DNA of 64,000 nt from Pacificimonas pallii (GCF_019204005.1 NZ_JAGSPA010000004.1:186001-250000), one strand, 5' to 3'; shown: positions 35,252 to 44,545, numbered from the stretch's first letter. Numbers and translations: made by a program. The notes: generated from the sequence alone by a model not told the origin.

Positions 35252-35396
35252 CGACACTGTAGCGGCGACCGGTTCGACTGGTGCATCCATTTGATTGCCC
35301 ATGCGGGTCCAGCCCCTCTGCGCCGGACTGGTGTTTCGTCGCCGCCTTTTAAAAGCCGTTAACCGGCGATTTCGAAGCCATATTTTCGGTACTGCG

Positions 35397-36797
35397 CTAG
35401 TGAAGCTCCGCCAGACGGGCCTTCACAGCGGCGATTTCGTCACGAAAGCGGGCGGTTTCGTCCTCGGCCTTTGCGCGGTCCGGAATACGCAGCAGGTAGG
35501 ACGGGTGGACCGTCACCCAGCCTTCGGATCCGTCCGGCAGCGCAATCGGCGATCCGCGCGTCTTCGTGATTGTCACGACTTTCCCCAACATCGACCGCGC
35601 AGCGCTGGCGCCAAGGGCGACGGTGATTTTGGGTTGCACCAGATCGCGTTCCTGGTCCGCCCACCAGCGGCAGGCTTCGATTTCCGGTCCTGACGGCTTT
35701 GCATGGATACGCCGCTTGCCGCGCTGCTCATATTTGAAATGTTTCACCGCGTTGGTGACATAGGCGGTCGTCCGGTCGATCCCGACTTCACGCAGGATCT
35801 GGTCAAACAGGCGTCCCGCAGGGCCGACAAACGGCCGCCCGGCAAGATCCTCCTGATCGCCGGGTTGTTCGCCCAGAAACATCAGGTCGGCGTCAACCGG
35901 CCCTTCGCCGAACACAAGCTGCGTTGCCGGCTTCCACAGATCGCATCCGCGGCAGCCCACCGCTTCTTCGCGAAGTGCGGAAAATGACTTCGTGCGATTG
36001 TCTCCTGCAATCACCATGGCCTGACGCGCGGTATCGACCATGACCGTCTCCCGCGCGCGGGCCCCCGCGATCAGCTCCGGGATCAGCGCGCTTTCCGGCA
36101 TGTTTTTCCAGTATTTCTTTGGCATCTCCGCCGTCATCGCCTTCACCTTCACCCGCGCCGGGTTGAAGATCGAGGCGAAATAGGTCTTCCACGTGTCCTC
36201 GACGGGATCGCCGTCCGGGGCGTCCGCCTTTGTTGCCCCTGGCGTAAAGCTAAGACCCTGCGTGTCCCAGTGCGCGCAGAGGTCCGGCGTCAGGATCGAC
36301 CAGTTCATATTGGCGAACCGCCGCTGGAAGAACGGCGCGTTCGTGCGCACGATGTGATGGTCAGGCTCGAACCAGGCGACGAAGCGGCTATCGCCATCGG
36401 TGTCGATCTCGCGAAACCTGACAAAGGCACGCATCTTGTGAATGTCCCGCGCGACCGCCTTGCGCAGATCATGCAGACGCTTGCGCAGCGGATCGGCGCG
36501 ATCGTCAAGCGCACCGCGCTCGTCCTGCAGGCGAAGCAGCATCGTATAGAGCAGGGCGAAACGCTCTGGATCGCGGTGACAGATCACGTTGCGCGCCAGA
36601 TCGATAAAGGCCTTGGGGACCTTTAAGTCTCCCTTGGCAGTCGCCGCCGGCGGCGCCTCGCTGCCAAACAGGTTTTGCGCGGTATCACCGATTTGCCAAA
36701 TGATGTCCGCGGGGTGAACGCCGCCGAGCGCAAGCTGGCGCGCAGCGCTGCGCCAGCCATCGAAATCCTCTTCATGGGCGAGTCTGGCACTGTGCAT
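35397..36797 (-). CDS. UdgX-family uracil-DNA binding protein fused to an N-terminal DUF4130-type domain
   Basis: 466 residues. Residues ~1-240 match the TIGR03915/DUF4130 DNA-metabolism domain (DFDGWRSAARQLALGG at the start, RFANMNWSILTP later). Residues ~270-466 are a family 4-like uracil-DNA glycosylase domain: four Fe-S cysteines including GCRGCDLW, GEQPGDQEDLAGRPFVGPAG, and HPSYLLRI. It contains the KRRIH loop that defines UdgX, whose His forms a covalent bond with uracil-site DNA. Its ATG lies directly after the terminator of the upstream gene. It converges on hemB across 145 bp with no clear terminator. Confidence 0.9.
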   Translation of the reverse strand: MHSARLAHEEDFDGWRSAARQLALGGVHPADIIWQIGDTAQNLFGSEAPPAATAKGDLKVPKAFIDLARNVICHRDPERFALLYTMLLRLQDERGALDDRADPLRKRLHDLRKAVARDIHKMRAFVRFREIDTDGDSRFVAWFEPDHHIVRTNAPFFQRRFANMNWSILTPDLCAHWDTQGLSFTPGATKADAPDGDPVEDTWKTYFASIFNPARVKVKAMTAEMPKKYWKNMPESALIPELIAGARARETVMVDTARQAMVIAGDNRTKSFSALREEAVGCRGCDLWKPATQLVFGEGPVDADLMFLGEQPGDQEDLAGRPFVGPAGRLFDQILREVGIDRTTAYVTNAVKHFKYEQRGKRRIHAKPSGPEIEACRWWADQERDLVQPKITVALGASAARSMLGKVVTITKTRGSPIALPDGSEGWVTVHPSYLLRIPDRAKAEDETARFRDEIAAVKARLAELH

Positions 36798-36804
36798 GAG
36801 ATAG

Positions 36805-36842
36805 AAAAAGCGCGGGATGCGCTTGACGTTCCCGCGCTTTTT
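36805..36842 (-). terminator. Strong intrinsic terminator of the DUF805 gene
   Basis: AAAAAGCGCGGGA (36805-36817) pairs perfectly with TCCCGCGCTTTTT (36830-36842). On the minus strand the 13-bp stem ends in a T-run 24 bp beyond the DUF805 stop. The T-run ends 7 nt before the UdgX ATG. Confidence 0.88.
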
Positions 36843-36866
36843 GACGCTGGTGGAGGGCGAGAGGTT

Positions 36867-37262
36867 CTAGCTGAACGCGTCCTGCAGCGCTTCGTTGTCG
36901 GGCCCTTTGGGGTTTGGGCCATATTTGTTCGGACCGGGCGTGCCGTCCTGAACGAAGAAATAAAGCAGGATAAGGCTCCCGATGATCGGGATTATCCCGA
37001 TCAGCAGAAACCAGCCGGACTTATCGAGGTCATGTAGTCGGCGAACGCCGACAGCCAGCGATGGAATGAGCAGACCCAGGCTGAAAATCAACAGCAGCAT
37101 GGACCCGACCACATTCGGGTCGGTGCCAAAGCCACCGGTCAGCAGGCCAAGCACCACATAGACAACGATGTAGCCAAGCAGGAACATCCAGTATTCCTTG
37201 CGGCGCGAGCGACCGTTGAAATCCGCATAGCGCTTCAGCGGCATCAACATCCATTCCATCAT
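36867..37262 (-). CDS. DUF805 family membrane protein
   Basis: 131 residues from the ATG at 37262, which has AGGGAGA upstream (an ATG five codons earlier lacks one). DUF805 hallmarks: a start of ALKRYADFNGRSRRKEYW type (KRYADFNGRSRRKEYWMF), about four membrane spans, and VRRLHDLDKSGWFLLI between spans 2 and 3. A hydrophilic tail rich in Pro, Gly and Asn follows. Function unknown. Monocistronic, with its own terminator. Confidence 0.9.
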   Translation of the reverse strand: MMEWMLMPLKRYADFNGRSRRKEYWMFLLGYIVVYVVLGLLTGGFGTDPNVVGSMLLLIFSLGLLIPSLAVGVRRLHDLDKSGWFLLIGIIPIIGSLILLYFFVQDGTPGPNKYGPNPKGPDNEALQDAFS

Positions 37263-37305
37263 CGCTTCTCCCTTCATCTATCTTCGTTGCGGCTTGCTGC
37301 CTGCC

Positions 37306-38622
37306 TTAACGTGGCCGCGTGTAATGTTTGGGAAGGCCCGTATCCGCATTTGCCGGATTATAGCGCTCCGCAAGCTTCGTTTGGCGGCTGGTCATCGGCT
37401 GCTCATTGCCGTCGATCCAGATCGCCGTCGGGGCGCTGGCCGTCTCCAGGGGGTCGCCGTCCCAGATGACGATGTCGGCACGCGCGCCCGGCGTGATCCG
37501 CCCGGACCGCGTCAGGCCGAAAATGTCCGCCGGTATGCTTGTGATCGCGGCGATGGCCTGCTCGTGGCTAAGGCCGGTCGCACCCGGGATGCGGCCCTGC
37601 GCCACCAGCTGTCCCGCCTGCTGCGGCAGTTGCGGGCTGACCGATGGGCCGCCCGCATCAATGACGCCGACCTTGACACCCGCGGCGACCATGCGTCCAA
37701 TATTGGACTGCGTCGCCGCCAGCGTTTCGAAGGAAGCGGGCAGGTTCCGCATCGGGACGGCCACGACCGGAACATTCGCCGCCGCGATTTCGTCGGCGAC
37801 AAGCCAGCCCTCCGCAACGCCTGCCAGAACGATCTTCATGCGCGGATAGTCGCTGCGCAATTGCAGCACGCGGCGAATATCGCTGGCGCGGTCGACATTG
37901 ATCATTGCCTGGGCGCTGCCGTCGATGACGCGCGACAATGCCGCGGCGTCCGCGCGCGTCAGCAGTGAATCCTCGCTGCGACCATCGCCGTAGCGCGCCG
38001 GGGCGCGGGCATAGGCGGCGGCTTCCGACAGGGCGTCTTCAAGACGCGCAAAGGCGGCGGCGCGGGATCCGCCTGCACGGCGCGCGCCGTTTTCACCCAT
38101 GTCGATGACCTGAAAGGCGGCTGCGTTCATAAGCGGTGTCGGGTCGGTCGCGTCCAGACTGATCGCCGCGCCGAAGCCGCCGAACAGGTCACCGGATGGA
38201 GAGCCGCTGACGACGGCGCGCGTCACCCCCTCGATCCGGGCAACACCGATCGCCGTGCTGGCCGGGTTGATCGCATCGGCCATGTCAAGCGCGGCCGAGT
38301 ACGGACTTTTCGACGAGCGGGTTTCGTTGGTGGAGGCGACTCCGCCGACTTCGACAAGGCCGAGCACGCTGCCTGCCGCAACAAGGCCGGGGGTGACATA
38401 GGCCCCCTGCGCATCCACGACCGTGCCGCCGGCCGCGCCGCCGCTACCGACGTTCGCGACGCGGCCATTGCGGACGGTGATCGTGGTGTTGCTGCGTTCA
38501 GCGGCGCCGGTGCCGTCGATCAGGCGCGCATTCACGATGGTGAAGTCCTGCGCCGCCGCCGGTGCGGTAACGGCAATGGCCGCGGCGATGGCGGCTGCGC
38601 CGGAAAAGTGGATCGTCTTCAT
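37306..38622 (-). CDS. Exported amidohydrolase-fold protein lacking metal ligands
   Basis: 438 residues with signal peptide (ending APAAAQD). The fold is amidohydrolase-like: IVNARLIDGTGAAER at the start, and ITPGARADIVIWDGDPLE plus IDGNEQPMTSRQ at the end. The first metal motif, normally VTPGLIDxHxH, reads VTPGLVAAGS, so both His are missing. No later His pair or metal Asp is evident. It is probably not a metallohydrolase. Its ATG overlaps the stop of the upstream, intact amidohydrolase (ATGA), suggesting the two proteins form a complex. Confidence 0.82.
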   Translation of the reverse strand: MKTIHFSGAAAIAAAIAVTAPAAAQDFTIVNARLIDGTGAAERSNTTITVRNGRVANVGSGGAAGGTVVDAQGAYVTPGLVAAGSVLGLVEVGGVASTNETRSSKSPYSAALDMADAINPASTAIGVARIEGVTRAVVSGSPSGDLFGGFGAAISLDATDPTPLMNAAAFQVIDMGENGARRAGGSRAAAFARLEDALSEAAAYARAPARYGDGRSEDSLLTRADAAALSRVIDGSAQAMINVDRASDIRRVLQLRSDYPRMKIVLAGVAEGWLVADEIAAANVPVVAVPMRNLPASFETLAATQSNIGRMVAAGVKVGVIDAGGPSVSPQLPQQAGQLVAQGRIPGATGLSHEQAIAAITSIPADIFGLTRSGRITPGARADIVIWDGDPLETASAPTAIWIDGNEQPMTSRQTKLAERYNPANADTGLPKHYTRPR

Positions 38623-40046
38623 TTCGTGTCCCCTTCACCGGGCTGGCCGAGTTCAAAGTCGCTGACGGGGCGCATGCCGCTCCCGGCGTCGTACAGCAGC
38701 GCACCGTCCAGCCAGACCTTCTCCGGCCGGGCATATACGGAAAGCGGGTCGCCGTTCCATAGAACGACATCGCCGCGCTTGCCGACTTCCAGGCTGCCAA
38801 CCTCATCGTCGATGCCAAGTGCCTTCGCCGGATTCATGCCGATCCATGTCCATGCTGTTTCGGGCAGGATATTGAGACCGGCACGATTGCCATCGGCAAG
38901 CGCCTTGGCGCTTTCCTGATTGAGACGCTGGATGCCGATATCGTCATCGGAGTGCGTGATGGCGCAGGCACCGGCGGCGTGGACGAACGGGATATTCTCC
39001 CGAATGCCGTCATAGCTTTCCATCTTGAAGCCCCACCAGTCGGCCCACATGGCCGCGCAGGTGCCGTTCTCCTTCAACAGGTCGGCGATCTTGTAGGCCT
39101 CGACAGCGTGGTGAAACGCGCTGACCTTATAGCCGAATTCCTTCGCCAGATCGAGAATTCCGGCCATTTCATCGGCGCGGTAGCAGTGATTTTGCACCAG
39201 GATTTCGCCGTCGAGGACACCGCGCAAGGTATCAAGCTGCAGGTCGCGCTTGGGAATGTCCTTTGCTTTTGCGGTACCATTCTCGACCTTCTCGTCCCAG
39301 GCGTCCCACTGGCGGTCATATTCGACCGCCTTTTGCCAGGTTATGCGATAGAGCGCAAAATTGCCCATGCGGCTGCCGGGCATGCGCCCCTGGCTGCCAT
39401 AGACACGCTTGGGGTTCTCGCCGCAGGCCATTTTCAGGCTGTCGGGCGCGCCGGGGAATTTCATGCCCTGCACGGTGCGGGCCGGGACATTGCGCAGCGT
39501 CACGCCGCGCCCGCCAAACAGGTTCGCCGATCCCGGCAGGATGTGCAGCGTCGTGACACCGGCGGCAAGCGCGCGGCTGAAACCGGGGTCCTGCGGCCAG
39601 ACGCCGTGCTGTGCCTCGACCTCCGATGTGACAGGGCCGGTGACTTCATTGCCGTCGGAATGCGCATCGACGCTGGGCGACGGATAATTGCCGAGGTGCG
39701 AATGGATATCGATAATGCCCGGCGTGACCCACTTGCCGCCCGCATCGATGCGCAGGGCATCGGCGGGGGCGTCGACGGCGGTACCAATGGCGGCGACCTT
39801 GCCGCCTTCGATCAGGAGCGTGCCGCCCATGATCTTTCCGCCCGCGCCGTCATAGATATTGGCGTTCTCGATCACGGTCGTCTGCGATCCGTAGGGCGCA
39901 TAGGTCGACGCGTAGGGATTCTCCGCCCGTTTTGGCAGTTCGGACGATGAAGCCGATTTCGGCCCGGCCGTATCCGCCTGCGCGGTCGCACAGGCGGTGA
40001 GCGCCGCGGCGCTTGCCAAGGCCAGCGCCATTCTGAGCCTGGACAT
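38619..40046 (-). CDS. Amidohydrolase family lipoprotein (metal site intact)
   Basis: 475 residues. Lipoprotein signal with lipobox LTAC near residue 18, so anchored in the envelope. VTPGIIDIHSHLGNYPSP holds the HxH metal pair. Later ligands are plausible in VQNHCYRADEM, SAFHHAVEAYK and ITHSDDDIG. The end is KRGDVVLWNGDPLSVYARPEKVW, typical of prolidase/imidazolonepropionase-like enzymes. Many such envelope enzymes cleave dipeptides. It lies between the peptide transporter (1-nt overlap) and a metal-less paralogue (4-nt overlap), pointing to peptide use. Confidence 0.87.
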   Translation of the reverse strand: MSRLRMALALASAAALTACATAQADTAGPKSASSSELPKRAENPYASTYAPYGSQTTVIENANIYDGAGGKIMGGTLLIEGGKVAAIGTAVDAPADALRIDAGGKWVTPGIIDIHSHLGNYPSPSVDAHSDGNEVTGPVTSEVEAQHGVWPQDPGFSRALAAGVTTLHILPGSANLFGGRGVTLRNVPARTVQGMKFPGAPDSLKMACGENPKRVYGSQGRMPGSRMGNFALYRITWQKAVEYDRQWDAWDEKVENGTAKAKDIPKRDLQLDTLRGVLDGEILVQNHCYRADEMAGILDLAKEFGYKVSAFHHAVEAYKIADLLKENGTCAAMWADWWGFKMESYDGIRENIPFVHAAGACAITHSDDDIGIQRLNQESAKALADGNRAGLNILPETAWTWIGMNPAKALGIDDEVGSLEVGKRGDVVLWNGDPLSVYARPEKVWLDGALLYDAGSGMRPVSDFELGQPGEGDTK

Positions 40047-41662
40047 TAACGTGTCTCCGTCGTCGTGTTCACACCCGCGGCCTGCGGCTCGGCAAGACCG
40101 GCCTCGCCTGCCAATGCGTGATCGACATCGTCGTCGGCCAGCGTATCGAGGTGCATCAGTTTCTTTATGAGCGGCGAGATGATCATCACGGCCACGCCCA
40201 CACCGACGGCAAAAAGACCGACGGTCTCATAGACGCCCAGAACGACCTCCTTGCCGGCCTCTGCGCCTTCAAGCCCTTCGCCGCCCGTCGCCTGAGCGAT
40301 CAGGCCCGCCGCGAAATTACCCGCCGCAGAAGCGAAGAACCAGGTGCCCATGATCAGGCTGGCCATATGGGTTGGGGCAAGCCGGTTCATGGCGCTGAGC
40401 CCCACCGGCGAAAGGCAAAGCTCACCGGTCGTGTGCAAAAGATAGATCAGGAAGATCAGGATCACCGGTACAGGCACGTCGAGGCCCACGGCCTCCGCGC
40501 CCCATACCAGCACCAGAAAGCCAAGTCCGACCTGTACGACGCCAAGGCCGAACTTCAGGGGCGCGGAGGGCTCCATGCCCTTCTGCCCCAGCCACGTCCA
40601 GACGATGGCGAATATCGGCGCGAGCATGATGATGTAAATCGCGTTGATCGACTGGAACACCGATGCCGGGACACCGCCGCGGTCGACATGGCGGTCAGTG
40701 AACAGGTTGAGCGAGGAACCCGCCTGCTCGAAAAGGGCCCAGAAAATGATCGACGTCAGGATCAGGAACAGCGCGGCAAAGATGCGGTCGCGATCCTCTG
40801 CCGGTAAGCGGACCACGGCGATGAAGATGACATACAGCACGAGCGCGCCGCCGAAACCGCCCAGAACATAGCCGACCAGCGCCTGGTTCTGAATGGCGAG
40901 CCAGCACAGCCCGACAAGCGCGAACCCTGCGACGTACATCCACCATTCGACGGAAATGCCCGCGACCTTTTCCTTCAGGCGTGCGGGGTTCTTCGCCTCA
41001 CCGCGGCCAAGCAATAGCGGCTTGCCCCAGATGAAGACGATCAGGCCCGCCAGCATGCCGAAACCGGCGAGGCCGAAGCCATAGGCCCAGCCATAGGTTT
41101 CGCCAATGTAACCGCAGAGCAGCGAACCGAGCGCCGCGCCGAGATTAATGCCCATGTAAAAAATTGTGTACGCAGGGTCCCTGCGGATATCCGTGCGCGT
41201 GTAAAGCTGACCGACGATCACCGATATGTTCGCCTTCAGAAACCCTGAGCCCACGATGATAAGCGCGAGGGCCAGCCAGAAGACGGACATCATCGGGTTG
41301 TCCTGTCCGAGCGATCCATCTCCTTCGAACGCCATGAAGAAGTGGCCGAGCGTCAGCAGGATAGCCCCGAAAAGAACGGCTTTTCTTTGCCCCAGATACC
41401 TGTCGGCAAGATAGCCGCCCACCACCGGCGTAATGTAAACGAGCGCGGTATACGCGCCGTAGATGATCGAACCTTCGCCGTCGGAAAATGCCCAGTGCTT
41501 CACCAGATAGAAGATCAGCAGCGCGCGCATGCCGTAATAGGAAAAGCGCTCCCACATTTCGGCAAAGAAAAGGACGAAGAGTCCTTTTGGATGCCCCAGG
41601 AATGTGCCTGCACTGTCGGTGGATGGCAGGCCGGGTGCGGCCGCCGCTGACGTGTTCGCCAT
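40046..41662 (-). CDS. POT family proton-dependent oligopeptide transporter
   Basis: 538 residues with about 14 membrane spans, as in bacterial DtpT/PepT-So. The proton-coupling motif ExxERFxYYG is present as EMWERFSYYGMRALL. The second POT motif region has FYMGINLGAALGSLLCGY, and late helices have GELCLSPVGLSAMNRLAP. It imports di- and tripeptides. The start at 41662 gives the family N-terminus. The stop overlaps the next ATG by one base (TAATG), placing it first in a three-gene peptide-use operon. Confidence 0.93.
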   Translation of the reverse strand: MANTSAAAAPGLPSTDSAGTFLGHPKGLFVLFFAEMWERFSYYGMRALLIFYLVKHWAFSDGEGSIIYGAYTALVYITPVVGGYLADRYLGQRKAVLFGAILLTLGHFFMAFEGDGSLGQDNPMMSVFWLALALIIVGSGFLKANISVIVGQLYTRTDIRRDPAYTIFYMGINLGAALGSLLCGYIGETYGWAYGFGLAGFGMLAGLIVFIWGKPLLLGRGEAKNPARLKEKVAGISVEWWMYVAGFALVGLCWLAIQNQALVGYVLGGFGGALVLYVIFIAVVRLPAEDRDRIFAALFLILTSIIFWALFEQAGSSLNLFTDRHVDRGGVPASVFQSINAIYIIMLAPIFAIVWTWLGQKGMEPSAPLKFGLGVVQVGLGFLVLVWGAEAVGLDVPVPVILIFLIYLLHTTGELCLSPVGLSAMNRLAPTHMASLIMGTWFFASAAGNFAAGLIAQATGGEGLEGAEAGKEVVLGVYETVGLFAVGVGVAVMIISPLIKKLMHLDTLADDDVDHALAGEAGLAEPQAAGVNTTTETR

Positions 41663-41787
41663 GTATATAAGCCCTCTTTTTCCGCGCGGCACCTCCCCGA
41701 TGCCGCATTCAAGTGCCGGACATTAGCCGCGACAATTTGTTATTGAAAGCCCGTTCGATTCGTGCGCCGCGGCGCAACAGTCCGCGG

Positions 41788-43830
41788 TCAGCCGGTCCAC
41801 TTGATCCCCGCCCACATGGTGCGCGGGCGGGCAAGCGTTGTCGCGCCGCGAATATCGATGCCATCCTCGATACGGGCATCGGTCAGGTTTTCGCCGGAAA
41901 GGGTGACGGCAAAGCCGCGTGCGATGGGGATGGCCGCGCCCGCGTCGATGTGAACGAAACTGTCCAGCGGACGGCGTTCTAGATCGTCCTCGAACTGGCG
42001 GGAGACGTGGCGGATCGATGCGCCGACATGACCGTTCTCGCCGATCCGGTAGCGTGCGCTGGCAAAGGCACGGTTGCGGGCGACCTGCGGCGGACGAAAG
42101 CCATCCTGCGCGGCCGCCGCGCCGCTGCCCCTCTGTTCCGCATCCGTGAACGCATAGCTCGCAAATAGCGACAGTCTGCCGATCTCCAGATCCGCGCTGG
42201 CCTCAATCCCGCGCGCTTCGACCGCGTCCAGGTTCAGCCGCTGGCGAAACGCGCCGAAGACGAAGCCGGTGCCGGGAAATACGCCCGGTCCGCGCGCGAG
42301 CGTGATGTTGCTGACGATATCGTCGGCGCGCAGAATGAAACCGGTGACGCTCAGCCGGGCGGTGGACAGCGGGCGGTAATCAAAGCCGACGTCGACACCA
42401 TAGGTTCGTTCTGGACGAAGCGCTGCGTTTGCGGCGGTCGCATCGGGGCCGACGCGGAAGGGGCGGTACAGTTCATTCAGGGTCGGCAGCCGCCAATTCG
42501 TATAGGCGGCACTCCTTATGGTCAGGGCGGGCGCGGCGCTGAACGCGAAACCGGCGCGCCCACTTGGTTCCCAGCCCGACCGGTCGGCAAAGTCCGTCGA
42601 GGTGCTCCGTTCGGAAAACCGGCCATTTGTCAGCGACCAGCGGTCCATCCGTACGCTCGCGGTCAGCAGCAGTGCATCGCTCGCCTGCCAGTCGTGCTGC
42701 AGGAACATGCCAAAAATATCGCTGCGTCCGCCCGCCTCACGCAAAGCGGTCAGCCGCGTGCCATCGAAGGCAAATCGCTCATTGGTCGTTCCGCTCGCGT
42801 GACGCCAATCGGCGCCGACGCGCAGATCGTGTGCGCCAAAGGAGGGCCTGGCCTCCAACTTCGCGCCGATCCCCGTGGCGGGAACGTTGAACTGGTCGAG
42901 CGCCGGCTGTTCGGCCGAACGATCGCCTGCGGTCCGCGCGAAGGTCGCGCGGTAAGAGCGGGCCTGAACGTAGGCCAGCGCCTCCACCGGAACGGCCCCG
43001 CGCGATACGAAGCGGACGCTTGCGTCGGCGCCGTCAATGCCGCTGGTGACCAGACGCTGGCCGCGCTGGCGGCTGTCCTGAAACCATGCGCCGCGGACCT
43101 GCAGTTCCTTATCCGCGCCAACGGGAAAGACGGCGCGCGCGCTCAGGCTCTGCTGATCATAAGGCGACGCGGTATCGACGGCGCCGCGATCCTCCGGCGC
43201 GGTGATGAAAAATCCATCTCCCGACGCATGGCTCGCGTCGATTGCGACAAAGCCACCGCCGATCCGCCCCACCAGCGCGCCGTCCACGTCGATGCCGTCA
43301 CGACTGCCATAGCGCGCCGAAAGGCCGCTGCTGCGCGTGTCCGGCCCCGCACTCATCAATTCGATCGCGCCCGACAGCGCGCCTGCGCTGAAGGCGCCCG
43401 TCCCGCCGCCTGTCCTGACCCGAACGGCCGACAGACTGCCCGCTGCGATCGCTGGCCACGGTACCCAGCCCGCAAAGGGGTCGGTGACGGGAACGCCGTC
43501 CAGCAGGACGAGCGCGCGCCCCGCGGCATTGCCGCCGATTCCGCGCAAAGTGACCCCCTGGCTGGTCGCATTGGCACTGCGCGCATCGGACCGGCGGAAC
43601 AGCTGAAATCCGGGAATGGCCGCCAGCATATTCTCGGTCTGTCCCGACGGCGCATCGGCCAGCAGGGCGGGCGGCAGCACCAGCGTCGCATCCGCCGCCA
43701 CGCCGGGCGCTGCGGGCAGCGCGGTACCGGTGACAATGATTTCGTCATTCGCATGCGCACGGCCGGGCGCTGCGATTGCGAACATGAAAGCGCTGTAAAA
43801 CGCCGCACGAGGAAACAGATTGCTGGACAC
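41788..43830 (-). CDS. TonB-dependent outer-membrane receptor
   Basis: 680 residues. Signal peptide ends GRAHA. A TonB-box-like DEIIVTGTAL is followed by the plug domain (ENMLAAIPGFQLFRR, GVTLRGIGGNAAGRALVLLDGVPVTDPF), then a ~22-strand barrel (GRAGFAFSAAPALTIRSAA, FRQRLNLDAVEARGIEASAD). The last residues (TMWAGIKWTG) resemble a closing strand. The size and plug are nearest to BtuB/vitamin or metal-chelate receptors, but the ligand cannot be told. No cobalamin riboswitch is recognisable upstream. Monocistronic. Confidence 0.88.
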   Translation of the reverse strand: MSSNLFPRAAFYSAFMFAIAAPGRAHANDEIIVTGTALPAAPGVAADATLVLPPALLADAPSGQTENMLAAIPGFQLFRRSDARSANATSQGVTLRGIGGNAAGRALVLLDGVPVTDPFAGWVPWPAIAAGSLSAVRVRTGGGTGAFSAGALSGAIELMSAGPDTRSSGLSARYGSRDGIDVDGALVGRIGGGFVAIDASHASGDGFFITAPEDRGAVDTASPYDQQSLSARAVFPVGADKELQVRGAWFQDSRQRGQRLVTSGIDGADASVRFVSRGAVPVEALAYVQARSYRATFARTAGDRSAEQPALDQFNVPATGIGAKLEARPSFGAHDLRVGADWRHASGTTNERFAFDGTRLTALREAGGRSDIFGMFLQHDWQASDALLLTASVRMDRWSLTNGRFSERSTSTDFADRSGWEPSGRAGFAFSAAPALTIRSAAYTNWRLPTLNELYRPFRVGPDATAANAALRPERTYGVDVGFDYRPLSTARLSVTGFILRADDIVSNITLARGPGVFPGTGFVFGAFRQRLNLDAVEARGIEASADLEIGRLSLFASYAFTDAEQRGSGAAAAQDGFRPPQVARNRAFASARYRIGENGHVGASIRHVSRQFEDDLERRPLDSFVHIDAGAAIPIARGFAVTLSGENLTDARIEDGIDIRGATTLARPRTMWAGIKWTG

Positions 43831-43929
43831 GGCTGGCTTGGAATTCCGGATTGGGGGATGGAGTGTATCTTGCTAATGCAGGCAGCCGAACGTGCAACCC
43901 TGTCCCGCTCCATGTGAAAGTATGTCTCG

Positions 43930-44520
43930 ATGCCGCCGACGCCAGAGCCGATGAATGATCGCTCGACACCTCTTGCCCTGTTGATGAGCCGGCGATCGGG
44001 CCGCCCGCGCGATATGGTGGAACCCGCGCCTGACGCAGAGGAACTGACGGCGATCCTGACCGCGGCAACGCGCGTGCCGGATCATGGCAAGATTGCGCCG
44101 TGGCGATTTGTGGTCATCCCGCGTGACCGGCGCGATGCCTTCGCGGCCATGCTGCACGCGGCCTATGCCGAGGAACGCCCGAATGCCGGCAGGCTGGAGG
44201 GAAAGGCCATTGACGATTTCGCGCAGCAGGCGCCGCTGCTGATTGCCGTGCTGCATCGCCCGGATCCGTCCCGTTCCATTCCCCTCAAGGAGCAGGAATG
44301 GAGCGCGGCGGCGGCGGCCATGACGCTTGAGCACGCCGTCCATGCGTCAGGCTATGTATCGGGCTGGCTGACCGGCTGGGCGGCCTATTCCAAAAGCGTG
44401 ACACGGGCGCTGGGGGAGGAGGGCGATACCATCATCGGCTTCTTCTTCATCGGGTCGCCCGGCAAGACGCTCATCGAGCGCCCGCGCCCCGAACTGGACG
44501 AAGTCGTCAGCACGTGGTGA
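43930..44520 (+). CDS. Nitroreductase family protein (YdjA type)
   Basis: 196 residues. FMN-dependent oxidoreductase of the small YdjA class: LALLMSRRSGRPRDMVEPAP at the N-terminus with the FMN-phosphate RRS, ARVPDHGKIAPWRFVVIPR, and AAAAMTLEHAVHASGYVSGW. It ends with GFFFIGSP and the usual R-P-x-L motif. Physiological substrate unknown. A second in-frame ATG at 43951 is also plausible. Divergent from the TonB receptor by 99 bp. Confidence 0.88.
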   Translation: MPPTPEPMNDRSTPLALLMSRRSGRPRDMVEPAPDAEELTAILTAATRVPDHGKIAPWRFVVIPRDRRDAFAAMLHAAYAEERPNAGRLEGKAIDDFAQQAPLLIAVLHRPDPSRSIPLKEQEWSAAAAAMTLEHAVHASGYVSGWLTGWAAYSKSVTRALGEEGDTIIGFFFIGSPGKTLIERPRPELDEVVSTW

Positions 44521-44545
44521 TCCTGCGGGTGCCCGGTTTTTTTCG

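Noticed and set aside
35348-35363. TTTA-N7-TTAAC, a CtrA-like box
   Set aside because: It lies between the 3' ends of the convergent hemB and UdgX genes, where no promoter is expected; probably chance.
43831-43929. Cobalamin riboswitch upstream of the TonB receptor
   Set aside because: I looked for a B12-box-like sequence and the GCCACTG element and found neither in the 99-bp gap.
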